From Pseudophaeobacter sp. (GTDB lineage: Bacteria; Pseudomonadota; Alphaproteobacteria; Rhodobacterales; Rhodobacteraceae), in assembly GCA_027019165.1 (NCBI GenBank), contig JALUXC010000008.1, positions 1-64,000 on the forward strand: DNA of 64,000 nucleotides, read 5' to 3'. Both the position numbers and the translations under genes were made by a program. The stretch's first letter is position 1. The number at the start of each line of letters is the position of its first letter. Under the pieces are notes generated by a model that saw nothing but the letters and a program-made list of their open reading frames with translations, did not search any database and was not told the DNA's origin. Shown piece by piece: positions 35,230-45,311 of the stretch.

Positions 35230-36888
35230 TCAGCTGGGGTCGCGCCAGCGGTTCGCGATGGGGTAACGCCGGTCCAGCCAGAAGGCGCGTGGCGTCAGGC
35301 GGGTGCCCGGCGCAGATTGGAAACGCTTGTATTCACTGATATAAATCAGATGCTCTACCCGTATTGCCACGTCACGGTCAAACCCGGCAGCCACGCAATC
35401 TGCGATCGAGCCTTCCTCGTCCACCAGGATCGTGAGCAACGCGTCCAGCTCTGGGTAATCGGGCAGGCTGTCGCTGTCTTTTTGATCTTCACGCAGCTCA
35501 GCTGATGGCGGCTTATCAATCACATTGGGGCGGATCACCTCGCCCTCTGGCCCCATCATCCAGGGGCGGTGATTGGCATTGCGCCAGCGGCAGGTTTCAA
35601 AGACGCGGGTCTTGTAGAGGTCCTTGATCGGATTGTAGCCGCCATTCATATCGCCATAGATGGTGGCATAGCCAACAGCGACCTCGGATTTATTGCCGGT
35701 GGTCAGCAGCATCTCGCCAAACTTGTTGGACATCGCCATCAGCAAGAGACCGCGCAGGCGGGACTGAATGTTTTCCTCGGTGAGATCTTCATCGCGCCCT
35801 TCAAAGAGCGGCGCCAGCGTGTTGGTGATGGCCGCGCGCCCCTCGCTGATCGGCACGTAGTCGTAGCGCACGCCCAGCGCCTTGGCGACGGCCTCGGCAT
35901 CCGCCAGCGATTCCGGGCTGGTGTATTCCGAAGGCAGCATCACGCAGCGCACATTCTCGGCGCCGATCGCATCCACGGCAATGGCAGCGACAATCGCCGA
36001 ATCCACACCGCCAGAGAGCCCCAGAAGCGCCTTCTTGAACCCGGTCTTGCGCATGTAATCGCGCAAACTCTCGACCATGGCGCGGTAGTCCTGCTCCCAC
36101 TCATCCGGCAGGTGCGCCTTTTCGCCGTCGACCGCGCGCCAGCCCTCGGGCGTGCGTTCAAGGTCCAGCTGGGTGATTGCCTCGTCAAAAACCGGCATCT
36201 GAACCGCAAGCGCACCACCAGGGTTCAGCACGAAACTGCCGCCGTCAAAGACCTGGTCGTCCTGGCCGCCCACCATGTTGAGATAGATCACCGGCAGTTC
36301 GGTCTCGATGCAGCGCGCCACCATCATGTTGTAGCGCACCTCCATCTTGCCGCGGAAATAGGGCGAGCCATTTGGGATCAGCAGAAACTCGGCGCCAGTT
36401 TCGGCCAGGGTTTCAGCGACATCCTCGTGCCAGCCATCCTCGCAGACCGGGCTGCCGATGCGGGTGTCGTCAATCGCATAAGGCCCCCCAAGCGGTCCGG
36501 CATCAAAGACGCGCACCTCGTCAAACACCGTCTCATTGGGCAGGTGGTGTTTCAACACCCGCGAGGCGATGCGCCCCTCTTTCAGGATCAGATAAGCGTT
36601 ATAGAGCTTGCCGCCTTCGGCCCAGGGCGCCCCGACCGCCAGCGCAGGGCCATCCGCACAATCCAGCGCGAGCTGCTCGGCCGCCGCCATCGCTGCGTGG
36701 TGAAATGCAGGCTTCATCACCAGGTCTTGCGTGTTGTAACCCGTCAAGAACATCTCCGGCAGGGCCACCAGTTGCGCACCTGCCTCCTTTCCCTTTTCCC
36801 AGGCGGCACGGGCCTTGGCAACATTCCCCTCGATGTCGCCGACCGTGGGGTTCAGCTGCGCCAGAGTGATACGGAACCGGTCTGCCAT
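35230..36888 (-). CDS. nadE: Glutamine-dependent NAD+ synthetase
   Basis: The 552-residue protein has two domains. The N-terminal nitrilase-type glutaminase holds LPEMFLTGYN, the Lys in LKHHLPN and the nucleophile in SPVCEDGW. The C-terminal synthetase has the ATP pyrophosphatase loop LGLSGGVDSAIVAA. It amidates deamido-NAD, the last step of NAD synthesis, using ammonia from glutamine. The frame is open for 261 codons upstream, but the ATG at 36888 (MADRFRITLAQLNPTVGD) is the family start. It is divergent from the MORN-repeat gene. Confidence 0.96.
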   Translation of the reverse strand: MADRFRITLAQLNPTVGDIEGNVAKARAAWEKGKEAGAQLVALPEMFLTGYNTQDLVMKPAFHHAAMAAAEQLALDCADGPALAVGAPWAEGGKLYNAYLILKEGRIASRVLKHHLPNETVFDEVRVFDAGPLGGPYAIDDTRIGSPVCEDGWHEDVAETLAETGAEFLLIPNGSPYFRGKMEVRYNMMVARCIETELPVIYLNMVGGQDDQVFDGGSFVLNPGGALAVQMPVFDEAITQLDLERTPEGWRAVDGEKAHLPDEWEQDYRAMVESLRDYMRKTGFKKALLGLSGGVDSAIVAAIAVDAIGAENVRCVMLPSEYTSPESLADAEAVAKALGVRYDYVPISEGRAAITNTLAPLFEGRDEDLTEENIQSRLRGLLLMAMSNKFGEMLLTTGNKSEVAVGYATIYGDMNGGYNPIKDLYKTRVFETCRWRNANHRPWMMGPEGEVIRPNVIDKPPSAELREDQKDSDSLPDYPELDALLTILVDEEGSIADCVAAGFDRDVAIRVEHLIYISEYKRFQSAPGTRLTPRAFWLDRRYPIANRWRDPS

Positions 36889-37098
36889 GGTGATCGCGCC
36901 CTTCGCAAAGTCTGTTCCCAGCCGTTTATCAGATCCGGAGCCAAGGGAAAGAGTGCGCCGAGCAAAAGACATTGCGACAGGGCGGAGTGTCGCATAGTTT
37001 CCAAGCAGAGATGCTATGATGGCAGGCGCTCCGCGTCGACTGACACCGCGCCCCGCGATCCGTTGACGGGGCAGAACCAAAGGGCAGGCAGAAGTTTC

Positions 37099-38559
37099 AT
37101 GACCCGTTTCGGCACCGCACTCGCGTTTTCCACGGCTTTGGCACTGGTTACCACAGGGCTTGTACGGCCCGCCTTGGCGCAGGACGGCCAGGTGCTGACC
37201 ACGCAGGACGAGATCGGCGGCGTCTACGAAGGCACCTTTCGCGGCGGGCTCCAACACGGGACCGGCACATACAAGCTGCCCAGCGGATATGAGTATTCTG
37301 GCGAATGGGTCGATGGCGAAATCCGCGGACAGGGCGTGGCCCGCTACCCCAATGGCGCGGTCTACGAAGGAGAGTTCGTCAAGGGCAAACCCGAAGGCCT
37401 GGGCAAGATCACCTTTGCCGATGGCGGCACCTATGAGGGGGAATGGTCCGACGGGCTGATCAATGGCAAGGGCGTTGCGGTCTATGCCAATGGCGCACGC
37501 TATGAAGGCGATTTCGTGAATGGTCAGCACCACGGCAAAGGCGTAATGCAGAACCCCGGCGGCTATGAATATGCCGGTGACTGGATTGAAGGGCGCAAGG
37601 AAGGGGACGGCAGGATCACCTATCCCGATGGCGCCACCTACGAGGGCGGAATTCTGGATGGCCAGCTTCATGGCACTGGCGTTCTATCCATGCCGGATGG
37701 GCTGATCTACGAAGGCGATTGGGCCAACAACCAGATGCACGGTCAGGGCAAACTGACCCAGCCCAATGGCGATATCTACGAAGGCCCCCTCCAGAATGGC
37801 CGCCGTCAAGGTGTGGGCCGCCAGGTGCACGCCAATGGGGACATCTACGTAGGCGATTTTGCCGACGATCTGCGACACGGGACTGGCACCTTCACCAAGA
37901 CCGACGGCTATGTCTATGAGGGCGAATGGCTGGCTGGCCAGATCGAGGGCATGGGCAAGGTCACATACCCCGACGGATCGGTCTATGAAGGTCAGTTCCG
38001 CGACGATCTGGCCGAGGGGCTGGGCAAGATCACTTACCCCGATGGCTCCACCTACGAGGGCGACTGGATCGCAGGCGTGATCGAAGGACAAGGCACCGCC
38101 ACCTACCCCAACGGTGTTGTCTACACCGGCAGTTTCAAGAATGCGCGCAACGACGGCCAGGGCGTCATGACCTACGAAAGCGGCTACCGCTACGAGGGCG
38201 AATGGAAGGACGGCCAGCGGCATGGGCAGGCCAAGGTCACCTATGCGGATGGTTCGGTCTACACCGGGCAATTCGCCAACAGCCAGCGCCACGGCACGGG
38301 CCGGATCAAAATGCCGGGCGGGTTTGTCTACGAGGGCGAGTGGCGGGAAGGTAAGATCACCGGAACAGGCGTTGCCACCTATGCCAATGGGGATGTCTAC
38401 GAGGGCAGCTTTGTCAACGGCAAGCGACAGGGCCCCGGGGTTATGCGCTATGCCACGGGTCAGGAAACCAGTGGTGCCTGGGAAAACGGTGCCCTCGTCA
38501 CGGAGAATTCCGGCGAAGAGCAGACAGACCAGGCCGACCAGCCTGCCGACAATAACTGA
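37099..38559 (+). CDS. Exported protein made of 18 MORN repeats
   Basis: The 486-residue protein has a signal peptide cleaved after ALA (residue 27). Then come 18 uninterrupted 23-residue MORN units (residues 41-454), a degenerate unit and an acidic Gln/Asp-rich tail. Each unit follows the pattern YEGxxxxGxxxGxGxxxxxxG. MORN units form a long twisted beta-sheet that in other proteins binds lipids or makes scaffolds. The upstream frame from 35569 is antisense to nadE and is not part of the protein. It stands alone between divergent nadE and convergent photolyase. Function unknown; an envelope scaffold is plausible. Confidence 0.93.
   Translation: MTRFGTALAFSTALALVTTGLVRPALAQDGQVLTTQDEIGGVYEGTFRGGLQHGTGTYKLPSGYEYSGEWVDGEIRGQGVARYPNGAVYEGEFVKGKPEGLGKITFADGGTYEGEWSDGLINGKGVAVYANGARYEGDFVNGQHHGKGVMQNPGGYEYAGDWIEGRKEGDGRITYPDGATYEGGILDGQLHGTGVLSMPDGLIYEGDWANNQMHGQGKLTQPNGDIYEGPLQNGRRQGVGRQVHANGDIYVGDFADDLRHGTGTFTKTDGYVYEGEWLAGQIEGMGKVTYPDGSVYEGQFRDDLAEGLGKITYPDGSTYEGDWIAGVIEGQGTATYPNGVVYTGSFKNARNDGQGVMTYESGYRYEGEWKDGQRHGQAKVTYADGSVYTGQFANSQRHGTGRIKMPGGFVYEGEWREGKITGTGVATYANGDVYEGSFVNGKRQGPGVMRYATGQETSGAWENGALVTENSGEEQTDQADQPADNN
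37219..38460 (+). repeat. Tandem 69-bp coding repeats (MORN units)
   Basis: Eighteen in-frame 69-bp units encode the MORN repeats. Codon choice differs among units, so the DNA copies are diverged and not identical, meaning an old array. The same periodicity produces a long open frame on the opposite strand (37684-38292). Confidence 0.9.
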
Positions 38560-38568
38560 GCTTTTCGC

Positions 38569-40095
38569 CTAAACCCTGTCGCCTGCCTCCATGCGGGCAA
38601 GGAAGTTTTCCGCCTCTGAGATGACCTGCGCCCGCCGGTCCTCTGCCATCCGGTCCCAGGTGCGGTACATATTGCCCATGCGTGGATTGCCCGCAAAGCG
38701 CTCGCGGTGACGCGCAAGGAAGTGCCAGTAGAGCAAATTGAAGGGGCAGGCCCCCTCCCCCACCTTCTGGCTGACCTTATAGGCGCAGCTCTTGCAGTAG
38801 TCGGACATGCGGTTGATGTAGGCCCCGCTTGAGACATAGGGTTTGGAGCCGACGATACCGCCATCGGCAAATTGGCTCATGCCGACGGTATTGGGCGCCT
38901 CCACCCATTCGAACGCATCTGCATAGACGGCCAGATACCATTCATGCACTTCGGTCGGATTGATCCCCGCCAGAAGCGCGAAATTCCCGGTGACCATCAA
39001 GCGCTGAATGTGGTGGGCATAGGCCTCTTCGCGGGTCTGGCTGACGGCCTCTGAAAGGCAGCGCATCTCAGTCTCAGCGCCCCAGTAAAGGGATGGCAGC
39101 GCGCGGGTATGATCCAGCGCGTTTCGGGTGGGATATTCCTCGCCTTCAAGGAAATAGATGCCGCGCACGAACTCCCGCCATCCCAGGATTTGCCGGATGA
39201 ACCCTTCGGCGGCGTTTATGGGTACATCCCCTTTTTCCCAGGCCTCCTCAGCTGCGCGGCAGACCTCAAAAGGCTCCAGAAGACCAATGTTCAGGTAGGG
39301 CGACAACACCGAATGGTAGAGCCATTTCTCTCCCCGCAGCATCGCGTCCTGATAATCCCCGAACAGTGGCAGGCCCTCGCGAATGAACTGATCCAGCGCC
39401 AGCAGCGCATCGCTGCGCGTCACCGCAAAATGAAACGGGCGCAGATCGCCAAAGTGATCGCCAAAACGCCGCTGGACAAGATCCAGAACCTCTTCGGTTT
39501 CCGCATCGGGGGTGAACTGCATCGGCCCGGTCCCGGTGATCGCTTTCGGGGGCGCCTTGCGGTTGTCGTGGTCAAAGTTCCATTTGCCCCCGGCAGGCTT
39601 GTCTCCCTCCATCAACAGCCCGGTCTTGCGCCGCATCTCGCGGTAGAAATACTCCATACGCAGCTGTTTGCGGCCCTCGGCCCAATCGACAAAATCGGCA
39701 CGAGTGGCGATGAAACGCTTGTCCGGCTTGAGGCTGACCTTCAGCGGCAAGGACTGAAGGTCGCGGATCAAGCGCCATTCGCCGGGCGTGGTGGCGATCA
39801 CCTCCTCCGCGCCGGTTTGCTGGGCGCGCCGCAACAGCTCATCAGCGATGGTGTCGGTGTTGTCCTTATCCTCAAGACACGTGTAGGCGACATCCCAGCC
39901 CTCCTCCCGCAAATGACCTGCAAACTTGCGCATCGCAGCAAGGACCAAAGCGATCTTCTTGGGATGATGGCGCACATAGGTCCCCTCTTGGGCGACCTCG
40001 GCCATCACAACTGTGTCCGTGTTTTTGTCCCCTGCCTGAAGGGCCGAGAGGGTCGCACTCAGTTGATCGCCAAGAACAAGAATAAGCCGAGCCAT
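38569..40095 (-). CDS. phrB: FeS-type (6-4) photolyase / bacterial cryptochrome (PhrB/CryB-like)
   Basis: The 508-residue flavoprotein belongs to the iron-sulfur bacterial cryptochrome/photolyase group. Cysteines at 346, 434, 437 and 450 match the spacing of the 4Fe-4S ligands in Agrobacterium PhrB (350, 438, 441, 454). It repairs (6-4) photoproducts with light, using FAD and usually a lumazine antenna. The ATG at 40095 (MARLILVLGDQLS) is preferred to the frame opening at 40167. A small GCCGTG/CACGGC hairpin (40131-40145) lies in its leader. It is convergent with the MORN gene. Confidence 0.94.
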   Translation of the reverse strand: MARLILVLGDQLSATLSALQAGDKNTDTVVMAEVAQEGTYVRHHPKKIALVLAAMRKFAGHLREEGWDVAYTCLEDKDNTDTIADELLRRAQQTGAEEVIATTPGEWRLIRDLQSLPLKVSLKPDKRFIATRADFVDWAEGRKQLRMEYFYREMRRKTGLLMEGDKPAGGKWNFDHDNRKAPPKAITGTGPMQFTPDAETEEVLDLVQRRFGDHFGDLRPFHFAVTRSDALLALDQFIREGLPLFGDYQDAMLRGEKWLYHSVLSPYLNIGLLEPFEVCRAAEEAWEKGDVPINAAEGFIRQILGWREFVRGIYFLEGEEYPTRNALDHTRALPSLYWGAETEMRCLSEAVSQTREEAYAHHIQRLMVTGNFALLAGINPTEVHEWYLAVYADAFEWVEAPNTVGMSQFADGGIVGSKPYVSSGAYINRMSDYCKSCAYKVSQKVGEGACPFNLLYWHFLARHRERFAGNPRMGNMYRTWDRMAEDRRAQVISEAENFLARMEAGDRV

Positions 40096-40264
40096 GGGTA
40101 CCTGCCTTTTGTCGCTGCCCGCTTGAGCTAGCCGTGTTTCACGGCAGATCAAACGCCTGCGGTGCAAGGGCAGTTCAGGTGCCGGGCCTTCACCCTAAAG
40201 GGTCAATATCCCTGAGCTATTTTCGCTCTTTCCATTCGCCCCGCGCTCTGTATAAGGTTCCCCC

Positions 40265-40351
40265 ATGACAGCTCGCGCACATATCCAAGCCCCGGCCACC
40301 GCCATTTGCGGTGCGGCTCTGCGCGACCTACTGATCCTAGCCCGCCTCTGA
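40265..40351 (+). CDS. leuL: Leucine-rich leader peptide of leuA (attenuator)
   Basis: A 28-codon frame begins with ATG at 40265, with AAGG seven bases upstream. Five of its last ten codons are Leu (positions 19, 22, 23, 25 and 28), two of them CTA, a rare codon in this GC-rich DNA. The stop codon lies in the base of a perfect 10-bp hairpin, and leuA starts 87 bp downstream. This is the design of ribosome-mediated attenuation: ribosomes stalled at Leu codons during leucine shortage change the folding of the leader RNA. A TATAAG at 40250 could be the promoter -10. Confidence 0.75.
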   Translation: MTARAHIQAPATAICGAALRDLLILARL

Positions 40352-40396
40352 GCGTGCCATTCGGCGCGCCCGCTCAGAGGAGGAGGTTTGCGCGCC
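40345..40396 (+). promoter_or_regulatory. Alternative hairpins of the leuA attenuator
   Basis: Stem A pairs CCTCTGAGCG (40345-40354) with CGCTCAGAGG (40371-40380). Its loop contains GGCGCGC (40363-40369), which can pair with GCGCGCC (40390-40396) instead. The two pairings compete, as expected in an attenuator. I see no long U-run right after either stem, so the exact termination step is not clear. Confidence 0.55.
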
Positions 40397-40438
40397 AATC
40401 GAATGGATCCAGGACAAAGTTTTAAGAAAGCTACCGAC

Positions 40439-42013
40439 ATGACGAACGCACTCGAAAAAGATCGCGTATTGATCTTTGACACCACCCTGCGCGATGGCGA
40501 GCAAAGCCCCGGCGCCACCATGACCCACGATGAAAAGCTCGAGATTGCCGGGCTCTTGGATGAGATGGGTGTCGATATCATCGAGGCCGGTTTCCCCATC
40601 GCCTCCGAAGGTGATTTCAAGGCGGTGAGCGAGATTGCCGAACGTTCGCAGAATTCCGTGATCTGCGGTCTCGCGCGCGCCAACTTCAAGGATATCGACC
40701 GCTGCGCCGAGGCCGTGCGCAAGGCCGCAAAGCCCCGCATTCACACATTTATCGGCACTTCGCCGCTGCACCGCGCCATCCCCAACCTCACCATGGATGA
40801 AATGGCCGAGCGCATCCACGACACAGTCACCCATGCGCGCAACCTTGTGGATGATGTGCAATGGTCGCCGATGGATGCAACCCGAACCGAGTGGGACTAT
40901 CTCTGCCGCGTGATCGAGATCGCCATCAAGGCCGGCGCCACCACTATCAACATCCCCGATACGGTGGGCTACACCGCACCACTGGAAAGCGCCGATCTGA
41001 TCCGCCGCCTGATCGACACCGTTCCCGGTGCCGATCAGGTGATCTTTGCCACCCATTGCCACAATGACCTTGGCATGGCGACCGCCAACGCCCTGGCCGC
41101 CGTCGAAGGTGGCGCGCGCCAGATCGAATGCACCATCAACGGCCTTGGCGAGCGGGCCGGCAATACCGCGCTGGAAGAGGTCGTCATGGCCCTCAAGGTG
41201 CGTAATGACATTATGCCCTGGCACACCAATGTCGACACGACGAAGATCATGCATATCTCCCGCCGAGTCTCCACAGTTTCGGGCTTCCCGGTCCAGTTCA
41301 ACAAGGCCATCGTCGGTAAGAACGCCTTTGCCCATGAAAGCGGCATCCACCAGGACGGGATGCTGAAGAACAAAGAGACCTTCGAGATCATGCGCCCCGA
41401 GGATGTGGGCCTCTCGGGCACCTCGCTGCCGCTTGGCAAACACTCGGGCCGCGCGGCGCTGCGCGACAAGCTCGGCCAGCTTGGCTATGAGGTCGGAGAC
41501 AATCAGCTCAAAGACATTTTTGTTCGCTTCAAAGAGCTGGCCGACCGCAAAAAAGAGGTCTTTGACGACGACATCGTGGCGCTGATGCGCTCGGGCGAGG
41601 ATGCGGAGAATGACTATCTGCAGCTTGTGTCGATGAAAGTGATCTGCGGCACGGGCGGCCCGGCCGAAGCGACTCTCGAGATGGAAATTGACGGCCAGGA
41701 CGTCAGCGCCACCGCAAGCGGCGACGGGCCGGTGGATGCCTCCTTCAAGGCGGTGCGCAAGCTCTATCCGAACTCGGCCCATCTACAGCTTTATCAGGTG
41801 CATGCGGTGACCGAGGGCACCGATGCTCAAGCCACGGTTTCCGTGCGGCTCGAGGAAGACGGCAATATCGCGACCGGCCAGTCGGCCAACACCGATACGG
41901 TCGTGGCCTCGGCCAAGGCCTATATCAACGCGCTCAACCGCCTGATCGTGCGCCGCGGCAAGGTCGGTGAAGGCGCCGATGCGCGCGAGATTTCCTACAA
42001 GGACGCGACCTGA
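40439..42013 (+). CDS. leuA: 2-isopropylmalate synthase
   Basis: The 524-residue LeuA condenses acetyl-CoA with 2-ketoisovalerate, the first committed step of leucine synthesis. It has the catalytic barrel start FDTTLRDGEQSPG, the metal site HCHNDLGMA and, from about residue 390, the C-terminal LeuA dimer domain that binds leucine for feedback inhibition. The ATG at 40439 (MTNALEKDRVLIFDTTLRDGE) is the family start; the frame opens at 40388. A leucine-rich leader peptide lies just upstream, so it is regulated by both attenuation and feedback. Confidence 0.97.
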   Translation: MTNALEKDRVLIFDTTLRDGEQSPGATMTHDEKLEIAGLLDEMGVDIIEAGFPIASEGDFKAVSEIAERSQNSVICGLARANFKDIDRCAEAVRKAAKPRIHTFIGTSPLHRAIPNLTMDEMAERIHDTVTHARNLVDDVQWSPMDATRTEWDYLCRVIEIAIKAGATTINIPDTVGYTAPLESADLIRRLIDTVPGADQVIFATHCHNDLGMATANALAAVEGGARQIECTINGLGERAGNTALEEVVMALKVRNDIMPWHTNVDTTKIMHISRRVSTVSGFPVQFNKAIVGKNAFAHESGIHQDGMLKNKETFEIMRPEDVGLSGTSLPLGKHSGRAALRDKLGQLGYEVGDNQLKDIFVRFKELADRKKEVFDDDIVALMRSGEDAENDYLQLVSMKVICGTGGPAEATLEMEIDGQDVSATASGDGPVDASFKAVRKLYPNSAHLQLYQVHAVTEGTDAQATVSVRLEEDGNIATGQSANTDTVVASAKAYINALNRLIVRRGKVGEGADAREISYKDAT

Positions 42014-42070
42014 GCGTCGAAACGATCCGGCGCCGGGCCGCAGGCGCGGCGCCGGGCCCAACGCCTTTGC

Positions 42071-42087
42071 GACCATCTTTGATGGTC
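42071..42087 (+). terminator. Hairpin after leuA
   Basis: GACCATC/GATGGTC (42071-42077 with 42081-42087) is a 7-bp stem with a TTT loop, 57 bp after the leuA stop. A 12-bp direct repeat CGGCGCCGGGCC (42028 and 42047) precedes it. There is no U-tract, so termination strength is uncertain. Confidence 0.4.
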
Positions 42088-42125
42088 GGGAAAGGGGGCG
42101 GGAGGCATCCGGTCGGTATCTTTGG

Positions 42126-42920
42126 TCAGGGCCGGTTTAGCTTTTCGAATACCGCGCTGATGCGCGCGGCTTCCTCTTCGGCGCCAAAAGGCGCATTGAC
42201 CACGAACATTCCAGACCCCACCATCCGGTGACCTTCCCGTGCAGGCGGGAAACGCACCTCGTGGCGCAACACGCCGGGCAGGTCTGGTGCCTCGAGGGCC
42301 GACAGCATCTTCTCATGTGCGCCATCGGTCAGAATCGGATACCACAGGGCGATCACGCCCACGTTCCACTTGCGATGCAGTTTGCCAATGATGCCGGGGA
42401 TGCGGGCGTAGTCGGATTTCATCTCGTAAGAGGGGTCGATCAGCAGCAGCCCCCGGCGCGGCGTTGGCGGCGCCAGCGACAGGGCCAGCTCGAACCCGTC
42501 CTGCTGGTGCACCTTGGCCCGCCAGGGTTTCAGCGCCTGCCGCAGGGCTGCGCATTCCTGCGGGTGCAGTTCGGCGAAATGCAGGCTGTCCTGCGCGCGC
42601 AGCAGCGATGCCGCCACCAGGGGCGAGCCAGGATAGCTTGTCGCGCCAAATCGCGCGCGGCACTCTACAATGGCCTGGCTCAACGGATGGTCCTCGGCCA
42701 GCGCCTCTGCCTCGAGCACCTTCGAAATCCCCGCCGCCGCCTCGCCGGTCTTCAGCGCCTCAGGCGCGTGCAGTTCATAAAGGCCGCGTCCGGCATGGGT
42801 TTCGATGTAACTGAGGGGTTTGTCCTTGCGCGTCAAGTACGACAGCATCCACGCCAGCAAGGCGTGCTTTTGAACGTCCGCCAGGTTTCCGGCGTGATAG
42901 ATATGTTGATAGGACAGCAT
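42126..42920 (-). CDS. rlmJ: 23S rRNA (adenine-2030-N6)-methyltransferase
   Basis: The 264-residue protein begins MLSYQHIYHAGNLADVQKHA, the hallmark N-terminus of RlmJ. It also has the catalytic motif LLLIDPSYE, the DPPY-like loop of N6-adenine methyltransferases. It methylates A2030 of 23S rRNA. It is convergent with leuA and divergent from mreB. There is no operon partner. Confidence 0.94.
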   Translation of the reverse strand: MLSYQHIYHAGNLADVQKHALLAWMLSYLTRKDKPLSYIETHAGRGLYELHAPEALKTGEAAAGISKVLEAEALAEDHPLSQAIVECRARFGATSYPGSPLVAASLLRAQDSLHFAELHPQECAALRQALKPWRAKVHQQDGFELALSLAPPTPRRGLLLIDPSYEMKSDYARIPGIIGKLHRKWNVGVIALWYPILTDGAHEKMLSALEAPDLPGVLRHEVRFPPAREGHRMVGSGMFVVNAPFGAEEEAARISAVFEKLNRP

Positions 42921-44320
<1,400 letters not shown>

Positions 44321-44369
44321 GACGCCTTTTCCTCTCCCCCGGGGATAGCAGGCGCCCGAAAGGAAGCCT

Positions 44370-45311
44370 TTGGCCAAAGACCGCTCACAGCGAGACGACT
44401 ATTCAACCCCGCTGCGACGCCTGCTGATCGGGCTGGTGTGCCTGTGCCTTGCTGCCATCTTTCTGATCTGGCGCATCGACAGCCCACGGGTTGAACGGTT
44501 CCGCGCGCAACTGGTGGATACGGTGGTGCCCAGCATGGATTGGGCCATGGCGCCGGTCACCGGGGCGATCAACCTGTTCCGGGATTTCCAGAGCTACCAG
44601 CGTCTTGCGGAGCAGAACCGCGAGCTGCGCTCCGAATTGCGCCAGATGCGGGCCTGGAAGGAAGCTGCCCTGCAGCTGGAGCAGGAAAATGCGCGACTGC
44701 TTGACCTCAACAATGTGCGTCTGGACCCCAAGCTGACCTACATTACTGGTGTTGTTCTGGCTGACAGCGGTTCGCCCTTCCGGCAATCGGTGATCCTCAA
44801 TATCGGCGCCCGAGACGGGATCCAGGACGGATGGGCAGCCATGGACGGAATTGGTCTCGTGGGGCGGATTTCCGGAACCGGCCAGGACACCTCTCGTGTC
44901 ATTTTGCTGACTGACGCCGCAAGTGCCGTTCCTGCCGTCATCCAGCCCTCGGGGCAGACGGCACTGGTCGCAGGAGACAATACTGCGGCGCCCGTTCTCG
45001 ACTTTCTCGAAAGCCCAGATCTGATCCGCCCCGGTGACCGTGTGATCACCTCCGGGGACGGATCCGTCTTTCCTCCGGGTTTGCTGATCGGCCAGGTCGC
45101 CGAAGACCGGGCCGGGCGCAAACGTGTGCGCCTGTCAGCTGACTACGAGCGGCTCGAGTTCCTGCGCGTTTTGCGCCACCAAGGCTCCGAAGCGATCAAG
45201 GAGCCAGGGGCCCTGGTGGTACCTGCCCCGGATGCCACCATTCCACCTCAGCGACCTGACATCATTGGGCCGCAATCCGGGACCGCATCCAGTGGAGGCG
45301 GCAATGGCTAG
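44370..45311 (+). CDS. mreC: Rod-shape-determining protein MreC
   Basis: The 313-residue protein has a single transmembrane helix at about 20-38, a coiled coil at about 70-105 and the beta-barrel MreC domain with the INIGARDGI-type motif (SVILNIGARDGIQDG). It links MreB to PBP2 in the periplasm. The start is TTG at 44370, supported by AAAGGAAG; no ATG or GTG fits. The C-terminal tail is Pro- and Gly-rich. It overlaps mreD by 8 bp. Confidence 0.95.
   Translation: MAKDRSQRDDYSTPLRRLLIGLVCLCLAAIFLIWRIDSPRVERFRAQLVDTVVPSMDWAMAPVTGAINLFRDFQSYQRLAEQNRELRSELRQMRAWKEAALQLEQENARLLDLNNVRLDPKLTYITGVVLADSGSPFRQSVILNIGARDGIQDGWAAMDGIGLVGRISGTGQDTSRVILLTDAASAVPAVIQPSGQTALVAGDNTAAPVLDFLESPDLIRPGDRVITSGDGSVFPPGLLIGQVAEDRAGRKRVRLSADYERLEFLRVLRHQGSEAIKEPGALVVPAPDATIPPQRPDIIGPQSGTASSGGGNG

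Noticed and set aside
35569-37098. N-terminal extension of the MORN frame
   Set aside because: It is antisense to nadE; a signal peptide starts at 37099.
37684-38292. 202-codon open frame on the minus strand
   Set aside because: It is the mirror of the 69-bp MORN repeats; repeat periodicity keeps the antisense frame open. No ribosome binding site and no family match.
40096-40170. TGATCT element upstream of the photolyase as a possible RpoE promoter
   Set aside because: No TAA-type -10 lies 16-18 bp downstream; only a weak TAGC is seen at 15 bp.
40337-41782. 481-codon minus-strand frame over leuA
   Set aside because: Antisense shadow of leuA, rich in His and Gly, with no recognisable domain.
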